DNA of 64,000 bases from Streptomyces caelestis (GTDB lineage Bacteria; Actinomycetota; Actinomycetes; Streptomycetales; Streptomycetaceae), in NCBI RefSeq assembly GCF_001279005.1, contig NZ_LGCN01000210.1, forward strand, positions 124,001-188,000, written 5' to 3'. Positions 52,276 to 62,322 of this stretch are shown here, in pieces. The notes beneath the pieces were generated by a model. It searched no databases. It was not told the DNA's origin and saw only the letters and a program-made list of their open reading frames with translations. Both the position numbers and the translations under genes were made by a program. Positions within the stretch are counted from its first letter, which is position 1. Each line of letters starts with the position of its first letter.

Positions 52276-54203
52276 TGGCGGGGCCCGGAGGACGGATGAT
52301 GGCCGGGGGCGGCCCCGACCAGCGGTCGATCGACTTCAAGGGGTCGAGCAGACGGCTGATCGCCCGGTTCGGGCCGGAGCGCCTGACGATCTACGGGCTG
52401 CTGGCCTGTGTCGTGCTCAGCGTGGGGCTCAGCGTGATCGGACCGAAGATCCTCGGCGAGGCGACCGACCTGGTCTTCTCCGGCATCGTCGGACGGGAGA
52501 TGCCGGAGGGCGCCACCAAGGAACAGGTGCTGGACTCGATGCGGGAGCGGGGCGAGGGCGATGTCGCCGACATGCTCCGCAGCACCGACTTCACCCCCGG
52601 CGAGGGCATCGACTTCACGGCGGTGGGCGACGTCCTGCTGGTCGCGCTGGCGGTGTTCGGCGTCGCCGGCCTGCTGATGGCGGTGGCGACCCGGCTGGTG
52701 AACCGGGCGGTCAACCGCACCGTGTTCCGGATGCGCGAGGACGTGCGGGCGAAGCTGTCGCGGCTGCCGCTGTCGTACTTCGACAAGCGGCAGCGCGGTG
52801 AGGTGCTCAGCCGCGCCACCAACGACATCGACAACATCGGGCAGACGCTCCAGCAGTCGATGGGCCAGCTGATCAACTCGCTGCTCACCGTCATCGGTGT
52901 GCTCGCGATGATGTTCTACGTCTCCTGGATCCTCGCGCTGGTCGCGCTGGTGACGGTGCCGCTGTCGTTCGTCGTCGCCACCCGCGTCGGCAAGCGGTCG
53001 CAGCCGCACTTCGTGCAGCAGTGGCGCAGCACCGGCACGCTCAATGCGCACATCGAGGAGATGTACACCGGGCACACCCTGGTGAAGGTGTTCGGGCGGC
53101 AGGAGGAGTCGGCGCGCACGTTCGCCGAGGAGAACGAGGCGCTGTACGAGGCCGGGTTCAGGGCGCAGTTCAACAGCGGCGTCATGCAGCCGCTGATGTT
53201 CTTCGTCTCGAACATCAACTACGTGCTGGTGGCGGTCGTCGGGGGCCTGCGGGTCGCGTCGGGCACGCTGTCCATCGGTGACGTGCAGGCGTTCATCCAG
53301 TACTCGCGGCAGTTCTCGATGCCGCTGACGCAGCTCGCCTCGATGGCGAACCTGGTGCAGTCGGGCGTCGCCTCGGCGGAGCGGGTCTTCGAGCTGCTCG
53401 ACGCCGAGGAGCAGGAGGCGGACGCCTCGCCCGGCGAGAGGCCCGAGCGGTGGCGCGGACGGGTGGCGCTGGAGCACGTGTCGTTCCGGTACGACCCCGA
53501 GAAGCCGCTGATCGAGGACCTGTCGCTGACGGTCGAGCCGGGCCACACGGTGGCGATCGTCGGACCCACCGGGGCCGGCAAGACGACGCTGGTGAACCTG
53601 CTGATGCGGTTCTACGAGGTGTCCGGCGGGCGGATCACGCTCGACGGGGTGGACATAGCGAAGATGTCCCGGGATGAACTGCGCGCCGGCATCGGCATGG
53701 TGCTGCAGGACACCTGGCTGTTCGGCGGCACCATCGCGGAGAACATCGCGTACGGGGCGTCCCGCGAGGTCACCCGGGAGGAGATCGAGGAGGCTGCCCG
53801 GGCGGCGCACGCGGACCGGTTCGTCCGGACGCTGCCCGACGGGTACGACACGGTGATCGACGACGAGGGCTCGGGGGTCAGCGCGGGTGAGAAGCAGCTG
53901 ATCACGATCGCCCGGGCGTTCCTGTCCGACCCGGTGATCCTGGTGCTGGACGAGGCGACGAGCTCCGTGGACACGCGCACGGAGGTGCTGATCCAGAAGG
54001 CGATGGCGCAACTGGCGCACGGGCGTACGTCGTTCGTGATCGCGCACCGGCTGTCGACGATCCGGGACGCGGACACGATCCTGGTGATGGAGAACGGCGC
54101 GATCGTCGAGCAGGGCGCGCACGAGAAGCTGCTGGCGGCGGGCGGGGCGTACGCCCGCCTGTACAAGGCCCAGTTCGCGGAGGCGGTGGCGGAGGTCGAC
54201 TGA
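52275..54203 (+). CDS. Heterodimeric ABC exporter, half 2 (catalytic-site subunit)
   Basis: 642 residues, ATG at 52275 overlapping the preceding stop as TGATG. A Gly/Met-rich N-terminus, six membrane helices, and a large extracytoplasmic insert between TM1 and TM2 (DLVFSGIVGREMPEGATKEQ and following, ~60 residues). The NBD has Walker A GPTGAGKTT, Walker B VILVLDEATSSVD with Glu, switch His (FVIAHRLSTI) and a degenerate signature GVSAGEKQL. Together with half 1 this gives one active and one degenerate ATP site. Followed by a bidirectional terminator. Confidence 0.92.
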   Translation: MAGPGGRMMAGGGPDQRSIDFKGSSRRLIARFGPERLTIYGLLACVVLSVGLSVIGPKILGEATDLVFSGIVGREMPEGATKEQVLDSMRERGEGDVADMLRSTDFTPGEGIDFTAVGDVLLVALAVFGVAGLLMAVATRLVNRAVNRTVFRMREDVRAKLSRLPLSYFDKRQRGEVLSRATNDIDNIGQTLQQSMGQLINSLLTVIGVLAMMFYVSWILALVALVTVPLSFVVATRVGKRSQPHFVQQWRSTGTLNAHIEEMYTGHTLVKVFGRQEESARTFAEENEALYEAGFRAQFNSGVMQPLMFFVSNINYVLVAVVGGLRVASGTLSIGDVQAFIQYSRQFSMPLTQLASMANLVQSGVASAERVFELLDAEEQEADASPGERPERWRGRVALEHVSFRYDPEKPLIEDLSLTVEPGHTVAIVGPTGAGKTTLVNLLMRFYEVSGGRITLDGVDIAKMSRDELRAGIGMVLQDTWLFGGTIAENIAYGASREVTREEIEEAARAAHADRFVRTLPDGYDTVIDDEGSGVSAGEKQLITIARAFLSDPVILVLDEATSSVDTRTEVLIQKAMAQLAHGRTSFVIAHRLSTIRDADTILVMENGAIVEQGAHEKLLAAGGAYARLYKAQFAEAVAEVD

Positions 54204-54215
54204 CGCTCCCCGAAC

Positions 54216-54246
54216 GCCGGAGGGGCCGGACACCGGCCCCTCCGGC
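54216..54246. terminator. Bidirectional terminator
   Basis: A perfect 14-bp stem (54216-54229 with 54233-54246, loop ACA) lies between the convergent exporter and lipoprotein genes. Confidence 0.75.
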
Positions 54247-54984
54247 TCAGCCCGTGCCGGCCGCCTCCGTCAGCTTCTTCAGCTGGGCGGTGATCACCTC
54301 GGCCGGGGCCTCGCCCGCGTTCTTGTGCGCGACCATGCTCTTCCAGCCGAACACGGCGACGTGGGGGCCGCTGCGCACCACCCGGTACCAGTGCGCCGTG
54401 CCGGACAGCTCCCGCCGGTAGGCGACCGCCTCGTCGCCCGGGCCGGGATCGGGGTCGGCGAGGGCGGTGACGGTCGGGTTCAGACCGGTGTCGTCCTCGT
54501 ACCCGGCGGGGCAGTTCTTCGCCGCTTCGCGGACACGGGTGAGGAGTTCCTCGGCGTCGGCCGCCTTGTCGTAGGCGTACAGCGCGATCTCGGTCTCCTG
54601 CACGTCCGTGTTCGGGTGGACGGAGCGGGCCGCCGCCGCGGCCGGTGCCGGCTCGGGGGAGCGCAGGCGGATGTCCTCGATGGGCTGGCAGACCGCAGGG
54701 TCGGCCGGTTCGCCCTTGCCGCCGAGGACGGTGCCCTGCTTGAAGACGGTGAAGGTGTAGTCGGGCAGGTCCGTCTCGGTGACCGCCGCGCTCTCCAGGC
54801 CGGCCGCGTCCAGCGGGCCTCCGCCCGCCTGCCCGGCCGGCGCCCCCTTCGACGAGCCCTCGGCCGCGGCACCGCTCCCGCCGTCCGCGGACCCTTCGTC
54901 GCCGCCACCGCAGCCGGCCAGCAGAGCCGCTGCCGCCAGCATCGCCACGGCCGCCGGAACCCGCCGCAGTCCGTCCACTCGCAT
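54247..54984 (-). CDS. Secreted lipoprotein of unknown function
   Basis: 245 residues, ATG at 54984 with GAGGAGTGAG upstream. Signal peptide and lipobox (VAMLAAAALLAGC, Cys at ~25), then a Gly/Ser/Ala linker and a folded domain with TETDLPDYTFTVFKQGTV, two Cys (VCQPIED, KNCPAGY) and FGWKSMVAHKNAGEAPAEVI. It resembles the large class of Streptomyces lipoproteins with a PknH/LppX-like sensor fold, but the family is not certain. Membrane-anchored, outer face. A palindrome precedes it at 55076-55090. Confidence 0.85.
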   Translation of the reverse strand: MRVDGLRRVPAAVAMLAAAALLAGCGGGDEGSADGGSGAAAEGSSKGAPAGQAGGGPLDAAGLESAAVTETDLPDYTFTVFKQGTVLGGKGEPADPAVCQPIEDIRLRSPEPAPAAAAARSVHPNTDVQETEIALYAYDKAADAEELLTRVREAAKNCPAGYEDDTGLNPTVTALADPDPGPGDEAVAYRRELSGTAHWYRVVRSGPHVAVFGWKSMVAHKNAGEAPAEVITAQLKKLTEAAGTG

Positions 54985-55075
54985 GCTCACTCCTCGGACA
55001 CCTGTGCTCGGCACGTCGGCACCGAGGTCACGTCTGGGAAGACGGTGACAGAACACAGCGAGTGCGGAGTCAGCG

Positions 55076-55090
55076 GAAATACGTAATTTC
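55076..55090 (-). promoter_or_regulatory. AT-rich palindrome upstream of the lipoprotein gene
   Basis: GAAAT-ACGTA-ATTTC, 5-bp arms within a patch far more A+T-rich than its flanks. Candidate operator and/or promoter element; no regulator assigned. Confidence 0.3.
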
Positions 55091-55157
55091 TCTACACACG
55101 CGGTTAGTCGAGGAGAGATGCCGTTCCGTCGCGGCAGCCGTGCGGCGCGGGGTGCCG

Positions 55158-56210
55158 TCAGTCCAGATAGCCGCGCAGCTGGTCGGCGAAGGCGTGGTCG
55201 CGGAGCTTGTTCAGCGTCTTGGACTCGATCTGCCGTATGCGCTCGCGCGTGACGCCGAAGAGGCGGCCGATCTCCTCCAGCGTCCGGGGACGCCCGTCGA
55301 CCAGCCCGTACCGCAGCTGCACCACCTCCCGCTCCCGCTCCCCCAGCGTCGACAGCACCGCCTCCAGATGCTCCCGTAGCAGCAGGAACGCCGCCGACTC
55401 CACGGGACTCGCCGCGTCGCCGTCCTCGATGAGGTCGCCGAGCGCCACGTCCTCCTCGCCCACCGGCGCGTGGAGGGAGACCGGCTCCTGCGCGAGCCGG
55501 AGCACCTCCCCCACCCGCTCGGCCGGCAGGCCGAGGTGCGCGGCGACCTCCGCCGGCGTCGGCTCGCACCCCCGCTCCTGCAGCATCCGCCGCTGCACCC
55601 GCACCACCCGGTTGATGAGCTCCACCACGTGCACGGGCACCCGAATGGTCCGGGCCTGGTCGGCCAGCGCACGCGACATGGCCTGCCGGATCCACCACGT
55701 GGCGTACGTGGAGAACTTGTACCCGCGCGCGTAGTCGAACTTCTCCACCGCCCGGATCAGCCCCAGGTTCCCCTCCTGGACCAGGTCCAGCATGGTCAGC
55801 CCGCGGCCCACGTACCGCTTGGCGACGGACACGACGAGCCGCAGGTTCGCCTCGATCAGCCGTCGTTTGGCCATCCGGCCCAGGACGACGAGCCGGTCCA
55901 GGTCGACGGCGAGCCGGCTGTCCAGATCGGGGGCCAGCCGCAGTTTCTCCTCGGCGAACAGCCCCGCCTCGACCCGGCGGGCGAGTTCGACCTCCTCGGC
56001 GGCGGTCAGCAGCGGGATGCGCCCGATCTCGCGCAGGTACTGCCGGAACAGGTCCGAGGAGGGGCCGCCGGTCTCGGGGCGGACGGGTGCGACCGGCTCG
56101 ACGGGTTCGGCTGGTTCGGCCGGTGTCTCGGGGTGGTGCGCGACGCGGTCCTGCGCGGGCACGGCGACGAGGACGTCGGCGTCGGGCTGGGTGAGGGTCC
56201 GGGTCTGCAC
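55158..56210 (-). CDS. hrdA: Group 2 (HrdB-like) sigma factor, HrdA type
   Basis: 350 residues, GTG at 56210 after GGAGG. Sigma-70 regions are complete: 1.2/2.1 ([20 protein letters not shown]), 2.2-2.4 ([40 protein letters not shown]), 3, and 4.2 ([20 protein letters not shown]). It lacks the long acidic N-terminal region of HrdB, so it is a non-essential group 2 factor. Position beside dnaG matches hrdA (SCO2465) as I recall it. It should recognise HrdB-type promoters. 266 nt separate it from dnaG. Confidence 0.88.
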   Translation of the reverse strand: MQTRTLTQPDADVLVAVPAQDRVAHHPETPAEPAEPVEPVAPVRPETGGPSSDLFRQYLREIGRIPLLTAAEEVELARRVEAGLFAEEKLRLAPDLDSRLAVDLDRLVVLGRMAKRRLIEANLRLVVSVAKRYVGRGLTMLDLVQEGNLGLIRAVEKFDYARGYKFSTYATWWIRQAMSRALADQARTIRVPVHVVELINRVVRVQRRMLQERGCEPTPAEVAAHLGLPAERVGEVLRLAQEPVSLHAPVGEEDVALGDLIEDGDAASPVESAAFLLLREHLEAVLSTLGEREREVVQLRYGLVDGRPRTLEEIGRLFGVTRERIRQIESKTLNKLRDHAFADQLRGYLD

Positions 56211-56477
56211 GGGTGCGACCTCCAGGATGATCGCCGCCAGGGGGTGGGGCAGCGGTACTTCGGGAACGGAGTCGACGGCCTCGCCGCTGTCCGTCCCGTA
56301 CGCGATGAGCGGAACCGCGGAGGTCCGGGACCCGCCGGTGACGGATCGGCCGCGCTCCGGGGCTCAGGCACCGGGTCCAGTGTGGCGTACGGCACATCGT
56401 CCCCACGAGGGGCGTGCGGTGACTTTTTGCGTCCGGCCGGTGACCGACCGATAATCCGGGCCCGTCCCCGGCCGCCC

Positions 56478-58403
56478 TCACAGCGCGGCCGCGCCGTGCT
56501 CCCGCAGGGCCTGGTCGTACTGCTGGAGCACCCACAACTCGTTCTGCACGGCGGCCAGTTCGCTCGGGTCGCCATGGGTGCTGAGGCGGGTGAGGCGGCT
56601 GGCGACGTCACGGATGCGGCGCTCGACCGCGCGGCGCCGGACGGTGACCAGCTGGGCGCCCGCGTAGGTCTCGTCGACCTCCTTGACCCCCCGGTGCAGC
56701 ATGATCGCCTCGACGGCGAGTTCGGTGACCGTGGCGCGGACGGTGTCGTCGGGGGCGGCCTCGCGGACCCGGATCAGGTACTCCTGCGGGTCCTGGGTGC
56801 CGTACTCCGCGCCGCCCGCGTCCAGGATCGCCTGGCGCACGGCCGCGTAGGGCGGGGCGGTGAACTCGTCGACGCCGTACGCGTCGAAGGCCGGGGAGAC
56901 CAGCTCCGGACGCTGGAGGGCGAGCTTGAGCAGTTCGCGTTCGGTGGCGAAGACCGGGTTGCGGAGGTTGAGGGCGGGGCCGCCCGGAGCCGGCCGGTCC
57001 GGGACGGAGGCGTGCTGCCGGCCGCCGCCGCGCTGCTGCCGGTCGGGGGCGGGGCCCTTGCCGCCGCGTTCGCGGGCCCAGCGGGCCAGCTGCGCCACCC
57101 GCTTGACCACGAACTGGGTGTCGAGGATGCCGAGCATCCCGGCGAGCTGGACGGCGACCTCGTGCTGGGCGCCGCTGTTCTTGATCCGGGCGACGATCGG
57201 GGCGGCCTCGTCGAGGGCGGCGGCCCGGCCGGCCGGGGTGTCCAGGTCGTAGCGGACCACGATCTGGCGGAGGGCGAACTCGAAGAGCGGGGTGCGGGGC
57301 TCGACCAGGTCGGCGACGGCCTCGTCGCCCTTGGCGAGGCGCAGGTCGCAGGGGTCCATGCCGTCGGGGGCGATGGCGATGTAGGTCTCGGCGGCGAACT
57401 TCTGGTCGTCCTCGAAGGCGCGCAGGGCCGCCTTCTGGCCGGCCGCGTCACCGTCGAAGGTGAAGATCACGCGCGCGCTGCCGTTGTCCATGAGCAGCCG
57501 GCGCAGGATCTTGATGTGGTCGCCGCCGAAGGCGGTGCCGCAGGTGGCGATGGCGGTCGTCACCCCGGCCAGGTGGCAGGCCATGACGTCGGTGTAGCCC
57601 TCGACGACGACCGCGCGGGAGGACTTCGCGATGTCCTTCTTCGCCAGGTCGATGCCGTAGAGGACCTGGGACTTCTTGTAGATCGCGGTCTCGGGGGTGT
57701 TGAGGTACTTCGGGCCGGTGTCCGCCTCGTACAGCTTGCGGGCGCCGAAGCCGACGACCTCTCCGCCGATGTCGCGGATGGGCCACATCAGCCGGCCGCG
57801 GAAGCGGTCGATGGGGCCGCGGCGGCCCTCCTGGGAGAGGCCGGAGAGGAGCAGCTCCTTGTCGCTGAAGCCCTTGCCGCGCAGGAAGCGGGTGAGGTGG
57901 TCCCAGCCCTGCGGGCTGTAGCCGACGCCGAAGTGGACGGCGGCGGCCTGGTCGAAGCCGCGGTCGGCGAGGAAGGCGCGGCCGGTGTCGGCCTCGGGGG
58001 AGGTCGCGAGCTGTTCCGCGTACCACTCGGCGGCGACCTTGTGGGCCTCGACCAGGCGGATGCGCTCGCCGCGCTGGTGGGAGGGGTTGTACCCGCCCTC
58101 CTCGTAGCGCAGGGTGATGCCGGCCTGTCCGGCGAGGCGCTCGACCGCCTCCGAGAAGGAGAGGTGGTCGATCTTCATCACGAACGTGAGGGTGTCGCCG
58201 CCCTCCTGGCAGCCGAAGCAGTGGAAGAGTCCCTTGCTCGGGCTGACCTGGAAGGACGGCGACTTCTCGTCGTGGAAGGGGCAGAGCCCCTTGAGGTTCC
58301 CGCCGCCCGCGTTCCGCAGCTGGAGGTACTCGGAGACGACGGCGTCGATCGGAACCGCGTCCCGAACCGCCTTCACGTCCTCATCGTTGATCCGCCCAGC
58401 CAC
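56478..58403 (-). CDS. dnaG: DNA primase
   Basis: 641 residues, GTG at 58403. CHC2 zinc-binding domain: Cys41, His44, Cys62 and Cys65 in CPFHDEKSPSF and GLFHCFGC. TOPRIM core VVVEGYTDVMACHLAGV and IFTFDGDAAGQKAALRA, with RNA polymerase domain RLMWPIRDIGGEVVGFGARK. C-terminal helicase-interaction region from about 430. Synthesises RNA primers at the replication fork with DnaB. Essential single-copy gene; standard length for actinobacteria. Confidence 0.98.
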   Translation of the reverse strand: MAGRINDEDVKAVRDAVPIDAVVSEYLQLRNAGGGNLKGLCPFHDEKSPSFQVSPSKGLFHCFGCQEGGDTLTFVMKIDHLSFSEAVERLAGQAGITLRYEEGGYNPSHQRGERIRLVEAHKVAAEWYAEQLATSPEADTGRAFLADRGFDQAAAVHFGVGYSPQGWDHLTRFLRGKGFSDKELLLSGLSQEGRRGPIDRFRGRLMWPIRDIGGEVVGFGARKLYEADTGPKYLNTPETAIYKKSQVLYGIDLAKKDIAKSSRAVVVEGYTDVMACHLAGVTTAIATCGTAFGGDHIKILRRLLMDNGSARVIFTFDGDAAGQKAALRAFEDDQKFAAETYIAIAPDGMDPCDLRLAKGDEAVADLVEPRTPLFEFALRQIVVRYDLDTPAGRAAALDEAAPIVARIKNSGAQHEVAVQLAGMLGILDTQFVVKRVAQLARWARERGGKGPAPDRQQRGGGRQHASVPDRPAPGGPALNLRNPVFATERELLKLALQRPELVSPAFDAYGVDEFTAPPYAAVRQAILDAGGAEYGTQDPQEYLIRVREAAPDDTVRATVTELAVEAIMLHRGVKEVDETYAGAQLVTVRRRAVERRIRDVASRLTRLSTHGDPSELAAVQNELWVLQQYDQALREHGAAAL

Positions 58404-58446
58404 GCGTGAATTCTACGGGTGCGCTGTGACATCCCCGGGAGGTGCG

Positions 58447-58464
58447 GCGCCCCGCAAGGGGCGC
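58447..58464 (-). terminator. Short GC hairpin between the reductase gene and dnaG
   Basis: GCGCCCC-GCAA-GGGGCGC, a 7-bp stem with a stable GNRA-type tetraloop in the 154-nt gap. May end the upstream reductase transcript. Confidence 0.45.
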
Positions 58465-58557
58465 GGGGCCGTGACACGTGCGGCTTCGCCGCGGGGGCGC
58501 GGGAAGCCACGGCTCACCCGCACCCGCACCCGTGACAGGACGGAACCCGGCAGCCGC

Positions 58558-59823
58558 CTAGGCGACGAGGCTCTCCAGCGGTACGTGCGGATCCGCCAGC
58601 GCCTCCGTGTCCACCCGCGCGCCGGAGCGGATCAGCCTCTGGATGGGGTCCGTGACATCCCACACATTCACGTTCATCCCCGCGAGCACCCGCCCCTCCT
58701 TCACCCAGAACGCGATGAACTCGCGCTTCCCCGCGTCGCCCCGCACGACCACCTGGTCGTAGGAGCCCGGCGGCGCCCACCCGGAGTACTCCATTCCCAG
58801 GTCGTACTGGTCGGTGAAGAAGTAGGGCACGCGGTCGTAGACCTCCTCCCGGCCCAGCATGGCGCGGGCGGCCGCCGGCCCGCCGTTCAGCGCGTTGGCC
58901 CAGTGCTCCACCCGCAGCCGGGCGCCGAAGAGGGCGTGCGGGAAGGACGCGACGTCGCCGGCCGCGTAGACGTCCGGGTCGGAGGTGCGCAGCCGTTCGT
59001 CGACGAGGACGCCGCCGCCGTCCGCGCGGTCGGCGAGCTCCAGCCCCGCCGACTCCGCGAGCGCGGTGCGCGGGGCCGCGCCGATCGCCGCGAGGACGGC
59101 GTGCGCGGGGTGCTCCTCGCCGTCGTCGGTGCGGGCTGCGAGGACCATGCCGTCCTGGCCGACGATCTCGGTGAGCGTGGCGCCGAAGTGGAAGCGCACC
59201 CCGTGATCGCTGTGCAGCTCGGCGAAGAGCTGGCCGAGCTCGGGGCCGAGGACCGAGTGCAGCGGGGTCCGGCCGCGGTGGACGACGGTGACCTCCGCGC
59301 CGTACCCGCGGGCCGCCGCCGCGATCTCCAGGCCGATCCAGCCGGCGCCGGCGATCACCAGATGGCCGTTGTCCCGGCCCAGGGAGGCCAGGACGCCCTT
59401 GAGGCGCTCGGCGTGGGCGAGGCGGCGCAGGTGGTGGACGCCCCCGAGGCCGGTGCCCGGGATGTCGAGACGGCGGGGCTCGGCGCCGGTGGCGAGCAGC
59501 AGCTTGTCGTAGCGGACGACGGTGCCGTCCTCGCCGAAGCGGACGGTCTTCGCGGCGCGGTCGACGGCGTCGACGGTCTGGCCGAGGTGCAGTTCGACGT
59601 CGTGGCGCGCGTACCAGGCCGGCTCGTGGACGAAGACGCTGTCGCGTTCGGCCTTGCCGAGGAGGTAGCCCTTGGAGAGGGGCGGACGCTCGTAGGGGTG
59701 GTCGCGCTCGTCGCAGATCAGTATCACGCGGCCGGTGAAGCCCTCCGCTCTCAGCGTCTCGGCCGCCTTGGCGCCGGCCAGGCCGCCTCCGACGATGACG
59801 AATGTCTGATCCGCGTCGACCAC
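58558..59823 (-). CDS. NAD(P)/FAD-dependent ferredoxin-reductase-like oxidoreductase
   Basis: 421 residues from the GTG at 59823 (VVDADQTFVIVGGG), with AGGAGG 7 nt upstream. FAD fold FVIVGGGLAGAKAAETLRAE, ERPPLSKGYLLG, NAD fold LVIAGAGWIGLEIAAAARGY, FAD motif VYAAGDVASFPHALFG, and a C-terminal reductase_C domain. This matches the BphA4/rubredoxin-ferredoxin reductase group that passes electrons from NAD(P)H to a small iron-sulfur protein, often for cytochrome P450 or dioxygenases. No partner ferredoxin gene is adjacent. Confidence 0.9.
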   Translation of the reverse strand: MVDADQTFVIVGGGLAGAKAAETLRAEGFTGRVILICDERDHPYERPPLSKGYLLGKAERDSVFVHEPAWYARHDVELHLGQTVDAVDRAAKTVRFGEDGTVVRYDKLLLATGAEPRRLDIPGTGLGGVHHLRRLAHAERLKGVLASLGRDNGHLVIAGAGWIGLEIAAAARGYGAEVTVVHRGRTPLHSVLGPELGQLFAELHSDHGVRFHFGATLTEIVGQDGMVLAARTDDGEEHPAHAVLAAIGAAPRTALAESAGLELADRADGGGVLVDERLRTSDPDVYAAGDVASFPHALFGARLRVEHWANALNGGPAAARAMLGREEVYDRVPYFFTDQYDLGMEYSGWAPPGSYDQVVVRGDAGKREFIAFWVKEGRVLAGMNVNVWDVTDPIQRLIRSGARVDTEALADPHVPLESLVA

Positions 59824-59916
59824 GTCGATGCCTCCTCTTGAGGGTGTCGCCACCTGCGAGCGTCCCGCACGCAGGGTGTTGCCGGAAGGGGGAGTGAGCC
59901 GATCAGGCCATACGGC

Positions 59917-61191
59917 TCATGCCTGCCCCGTGAGCCGGGCGTGAAGCGAGCGGGCCGAGGCGTCCGTGAGCGACGCGATCTGGTCGACGATCACGCGCTT
60001 GCGGGCGCGGTCGTCCGGGGCCCGGTCGAACAGGGTGCGGAACTGGGGGTCCAGGCCGTCGGGGGCGCGGGAGGTGAGCGCCTGCGCCAGCTCCAGGACG
60101 ACGACTCGCTGGTCGGCGCGGAGCAGCTCCTGCTCGGCGCGCTGCATGACGTAGCGGTCGGCGACCGCCTTGAGGACCGCGCACTCCATGCGGGTGCCGC
60201 GCGGTACGACCAGCTCGGCGCCGTACCTGGTGAGGCGCCCGCCGCCGTGGGCCCGGCGGGTGGCGCCTTCGGCGGCGAGGCAGAAGCGGCCGATGAGCTG
60301 GCTGGTGGCGTCCTTGAGGCGGGCCTGGGCGACGGCGGTGCCGTCGTAGCCGTGCGGCCACCACTCCTGGTCGAGGAGGCGGTCGAGGGCCTCCGCGAGT
60401 TCGGCGGGGTCGGTGCCGGCGGGAACGTACCGGCCGACGGCGACGGCGAAGACGGCTTCCCGCTCCGGATCGGCGTGCAGGCAGTCGGGGTCGATGTGGC
60501 CGGCGTGCAGACCGTCCTCCACGTCGTGCACCGAGTAGGCCACGTCGTCGGCCCAGTCCATGACCTGGGCCTCGAAGCAGGTGCGGGCGCCGGGGGCGTC
60601 CTCGCGGATCCAGTCGAAGACGGGGCGGTCGTCCTCGTAGACGCCGAACTTCGGGGAGGCCGGGTCGGTGGGGTGGGCGCCGCGGGGCCAGGGGTACTTG
60701 GTGGCGGCGTCCAGGGCGGCGCGGGTGAGGTTGAGGCCGACGGAGCCCTCGGGGGTGAAGCGCTTGGGCTCGATGCGGGTGAGGAGGCGGAGCGACTGGG
60801 CGTTGCCCTCGAAGCCGCCGCAGTCCTCGGCGAACTCGTTCAGCGCCTGTTCGCCGTTGTGCCCGAAGGGCGGGTGGCCGAGGTCGTGGGAGAGGCAGGC
60901 GGCCTCCACCAGGTCGGGGTCGCAGCCGAGGGCGGCGCCGAGCTCGCGGCCGACCTGGGCGCATTCGAGGGAGTGGGTGAGGCGGGTGCGGGGGCTGGCG
61001 TCCCAGACCTGGTTGTGCTCTCCCGGGGTGACGACCTGCGTCTTTCCGGCGAGGCGGCGCAGGGCGGCGGAGTGCAGGATGCGGGCGCGGTCGCGTTGGA
61101 AGGCGGTGCGGCCGGGGCGTTTGTCGGGTTCGGGGGCCCAGCGGGCGACCGACGTCGAGTCGTATGCGGTGGTGAGTGCGGTGCCTTCCAT
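59917..61191 (-). CDS. dgt: Deoxyguanosinetriphosphate triphosphohydrolase-like protein
   Basis: 424 residues, ATG at 61191. HD-domain: [58 protein letters not shown] (final metal Asp). N-terminal [20 protein letters not shown]. Hydrolyses dNTPs to deoxynucleosides and tripolyphosphate, helping control dNTP pools, in keeping with its nearness to dnaG. Length and motifs are complete. Confidence 0.95.
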   Translation of the reverse strand: MEGTALTTAYDSTSVARWAPEPDKRPGRTAFQRDRARILHSAALRRLAGKTQVVTPGEHNQVWDASPRTRLTHSLECAQVGRELGAALGCDPDLVEAACLSHDLGHPPFGHNGEQALNEFAEDCGGFEGNAQSLRLLTRIEPKRFTPEGSVGLNLTRAALDAATKYPWPRGAHPTDPASPKFGVYEDDRPVFDWIREDAPGARTCFEAQVMDWADDVAYSVHDVEDGLHAGHIDPDCLHADPEREAVFAVAVGRYVPAGTDPAELAEALDRLLDQEWWPHGYDGTAVAQARLKDATSQLIGRFCLAAEGATRRAHGGGRLTRYGAELVVPRGTRMECAVLKAVADRYVMQRAEQELLRADQRVVVLELAQALTSRAPDGLDPQFRTLFDRAPDDRARKRVIVDQIASLTDASARSLHARLTGQA

Positions 61192-61330
61192 GCCATGACA
61201 TTAAGGGGGAGGGGTGACAGCGGGGTGCCTTACGCGTCCGGTTCTCCTCGCCCTCGCCGCCCTTCCCTTCCCTGGGGCTCCGCCCCCACCCATGCGGCGG
61301 AGCCGCGGGCCGGCACGGCCCCGCGTCCCC

Positions 61331-62110
61331 TCAGACGGCTGCCGCCGGCTCCAGGGGTGCGGTGGCCGAAGTCCGCAGAGCCTGGTCGTAGCGGTGGAGG
61401 AGGAGGCGGGCCATGGCCTCGTGGACGCCGAGGGGGGCGGAGGCGATACCCGGCGCCGCCGCCGCGCACTCCGTGGCGAAGCGGCCGGGGGCGCTGAAGC
61501 AAGAGGCGACGGCCACGCGGTGGCGGCCCCGGGCGGCCAGGGCGCGGACGGCTTCGGGGACCGTGGGGGACGCGGCGGAGGCATAGGCGGGGATCACGGG
61601 GACGCCGAGGCGTTCGGCGAGCAGCCGCGCGGTGCGACCGGTGTCGATCCTCGACTCGGGGTCGCGGGAGCCCGCGGCGGCGAGCACGACCGCGCTCGCG
61701 CGGCGGGCCGCCGGGTCCGCCGGGGTGCGCCAGCCGGCCTCGGTGAGGCGAGCGTGCAGGGCGTCCACGAGGAGGGGGTGCGGGCCGAGCGGGGCGGCCA
61801 CGCGCGTGTGCAGCCGCGCCCCGGCGGCCGTCTCGGGGATGTCCCGCTTGACGTGGTGGCCCCGGCTGAGCAGCAGCGGCACCAGGACGGCGGCCCCGGT
61901 GCCGTGCGCGTCCAGCCCGGCGAGGGTGTCGGGGAGCAGGGGCGCGTTCAGCTCGATGTGGCCCAGGTGCACGGGCAGGTCCGGCCGCAGGACGCGGACG
62001 CGGTCCAGGAGCCGCCGTACGGTGCTCAGCGCGCGCGGGTCGCGGCTGCCGTGGGCCACGACGACGAGGGCGGGCCGGGTGTCGCGGTCGTTCAGGGGGT
62101 ACGCCGTCAT
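61331..62110 (-). CDS. Sirohydrochlorin chelatase-like protein (CbiX type)
   Basis: 259 residues, ATG at 62110. Two-lobe CbiX/SirB fold: VVVAHGSRDPRALSTVRRLL (catalytic His), LVPLLLSRGHHVKRDIPE (second metal His) and a second lobe AVVLAAAGSRDPESRIDTGR lacking the first His. It inserts Fe or Co into sirohydrochlorin, giving siroheme or a corrin precursor. Siroheme would serve the nitrite/sulfite reductases implied by the nitrate reductase gene near 63824. Likely monocistronic. Confidence 0.9.
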   Translation of the reverse strand: MTAYPLNDRDTRPALVVVAHGSRDPRALSTVRRLLDRVRVLRPDLPVHLGHIELNAPLLPDTLAGLDAHGTGAAVLVPLLLSRGHHVKRDIPETAAGARLHTRVAAPLGPHPLLVDALHARLTEAGWRTPADPAARRASAVVLAAAGSRDPESRIDTGRTARLLAERLGVPVIPAYASAASPTVPEAVRALAARGRHRVAVASCFSAPGRFATECAAAAPGIASAPLGVHEAMARLLLHRYDQALRTSATAPLEPAAAV

Positions 62111-62322
62111 GCACCGATCGTGGACGCGGCACGTTGCCTTCCCGTTGCGCGGATGTGACGGGCGTTTTCCAGCGGTTCACCCCGCGGACGGCGGCGGGTG
62201 TGAGGCGGTCCGGCCCGCCGGTTCACCCCGAGCCGTGAAACCGGTCACAGGGAGTGGGGCGAACCGGAAGGCCCGGCGGGGCGTCTCCCCCGGTCGAGGA
62301 CCGACCGGGGAGGGCCCGTCCG

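Noticed and set aside
55470..58409. 979-codon plus-strand frame opposite hrdA and dnaG
   Set aside because: Shadow of two well-established minus-strand genes.
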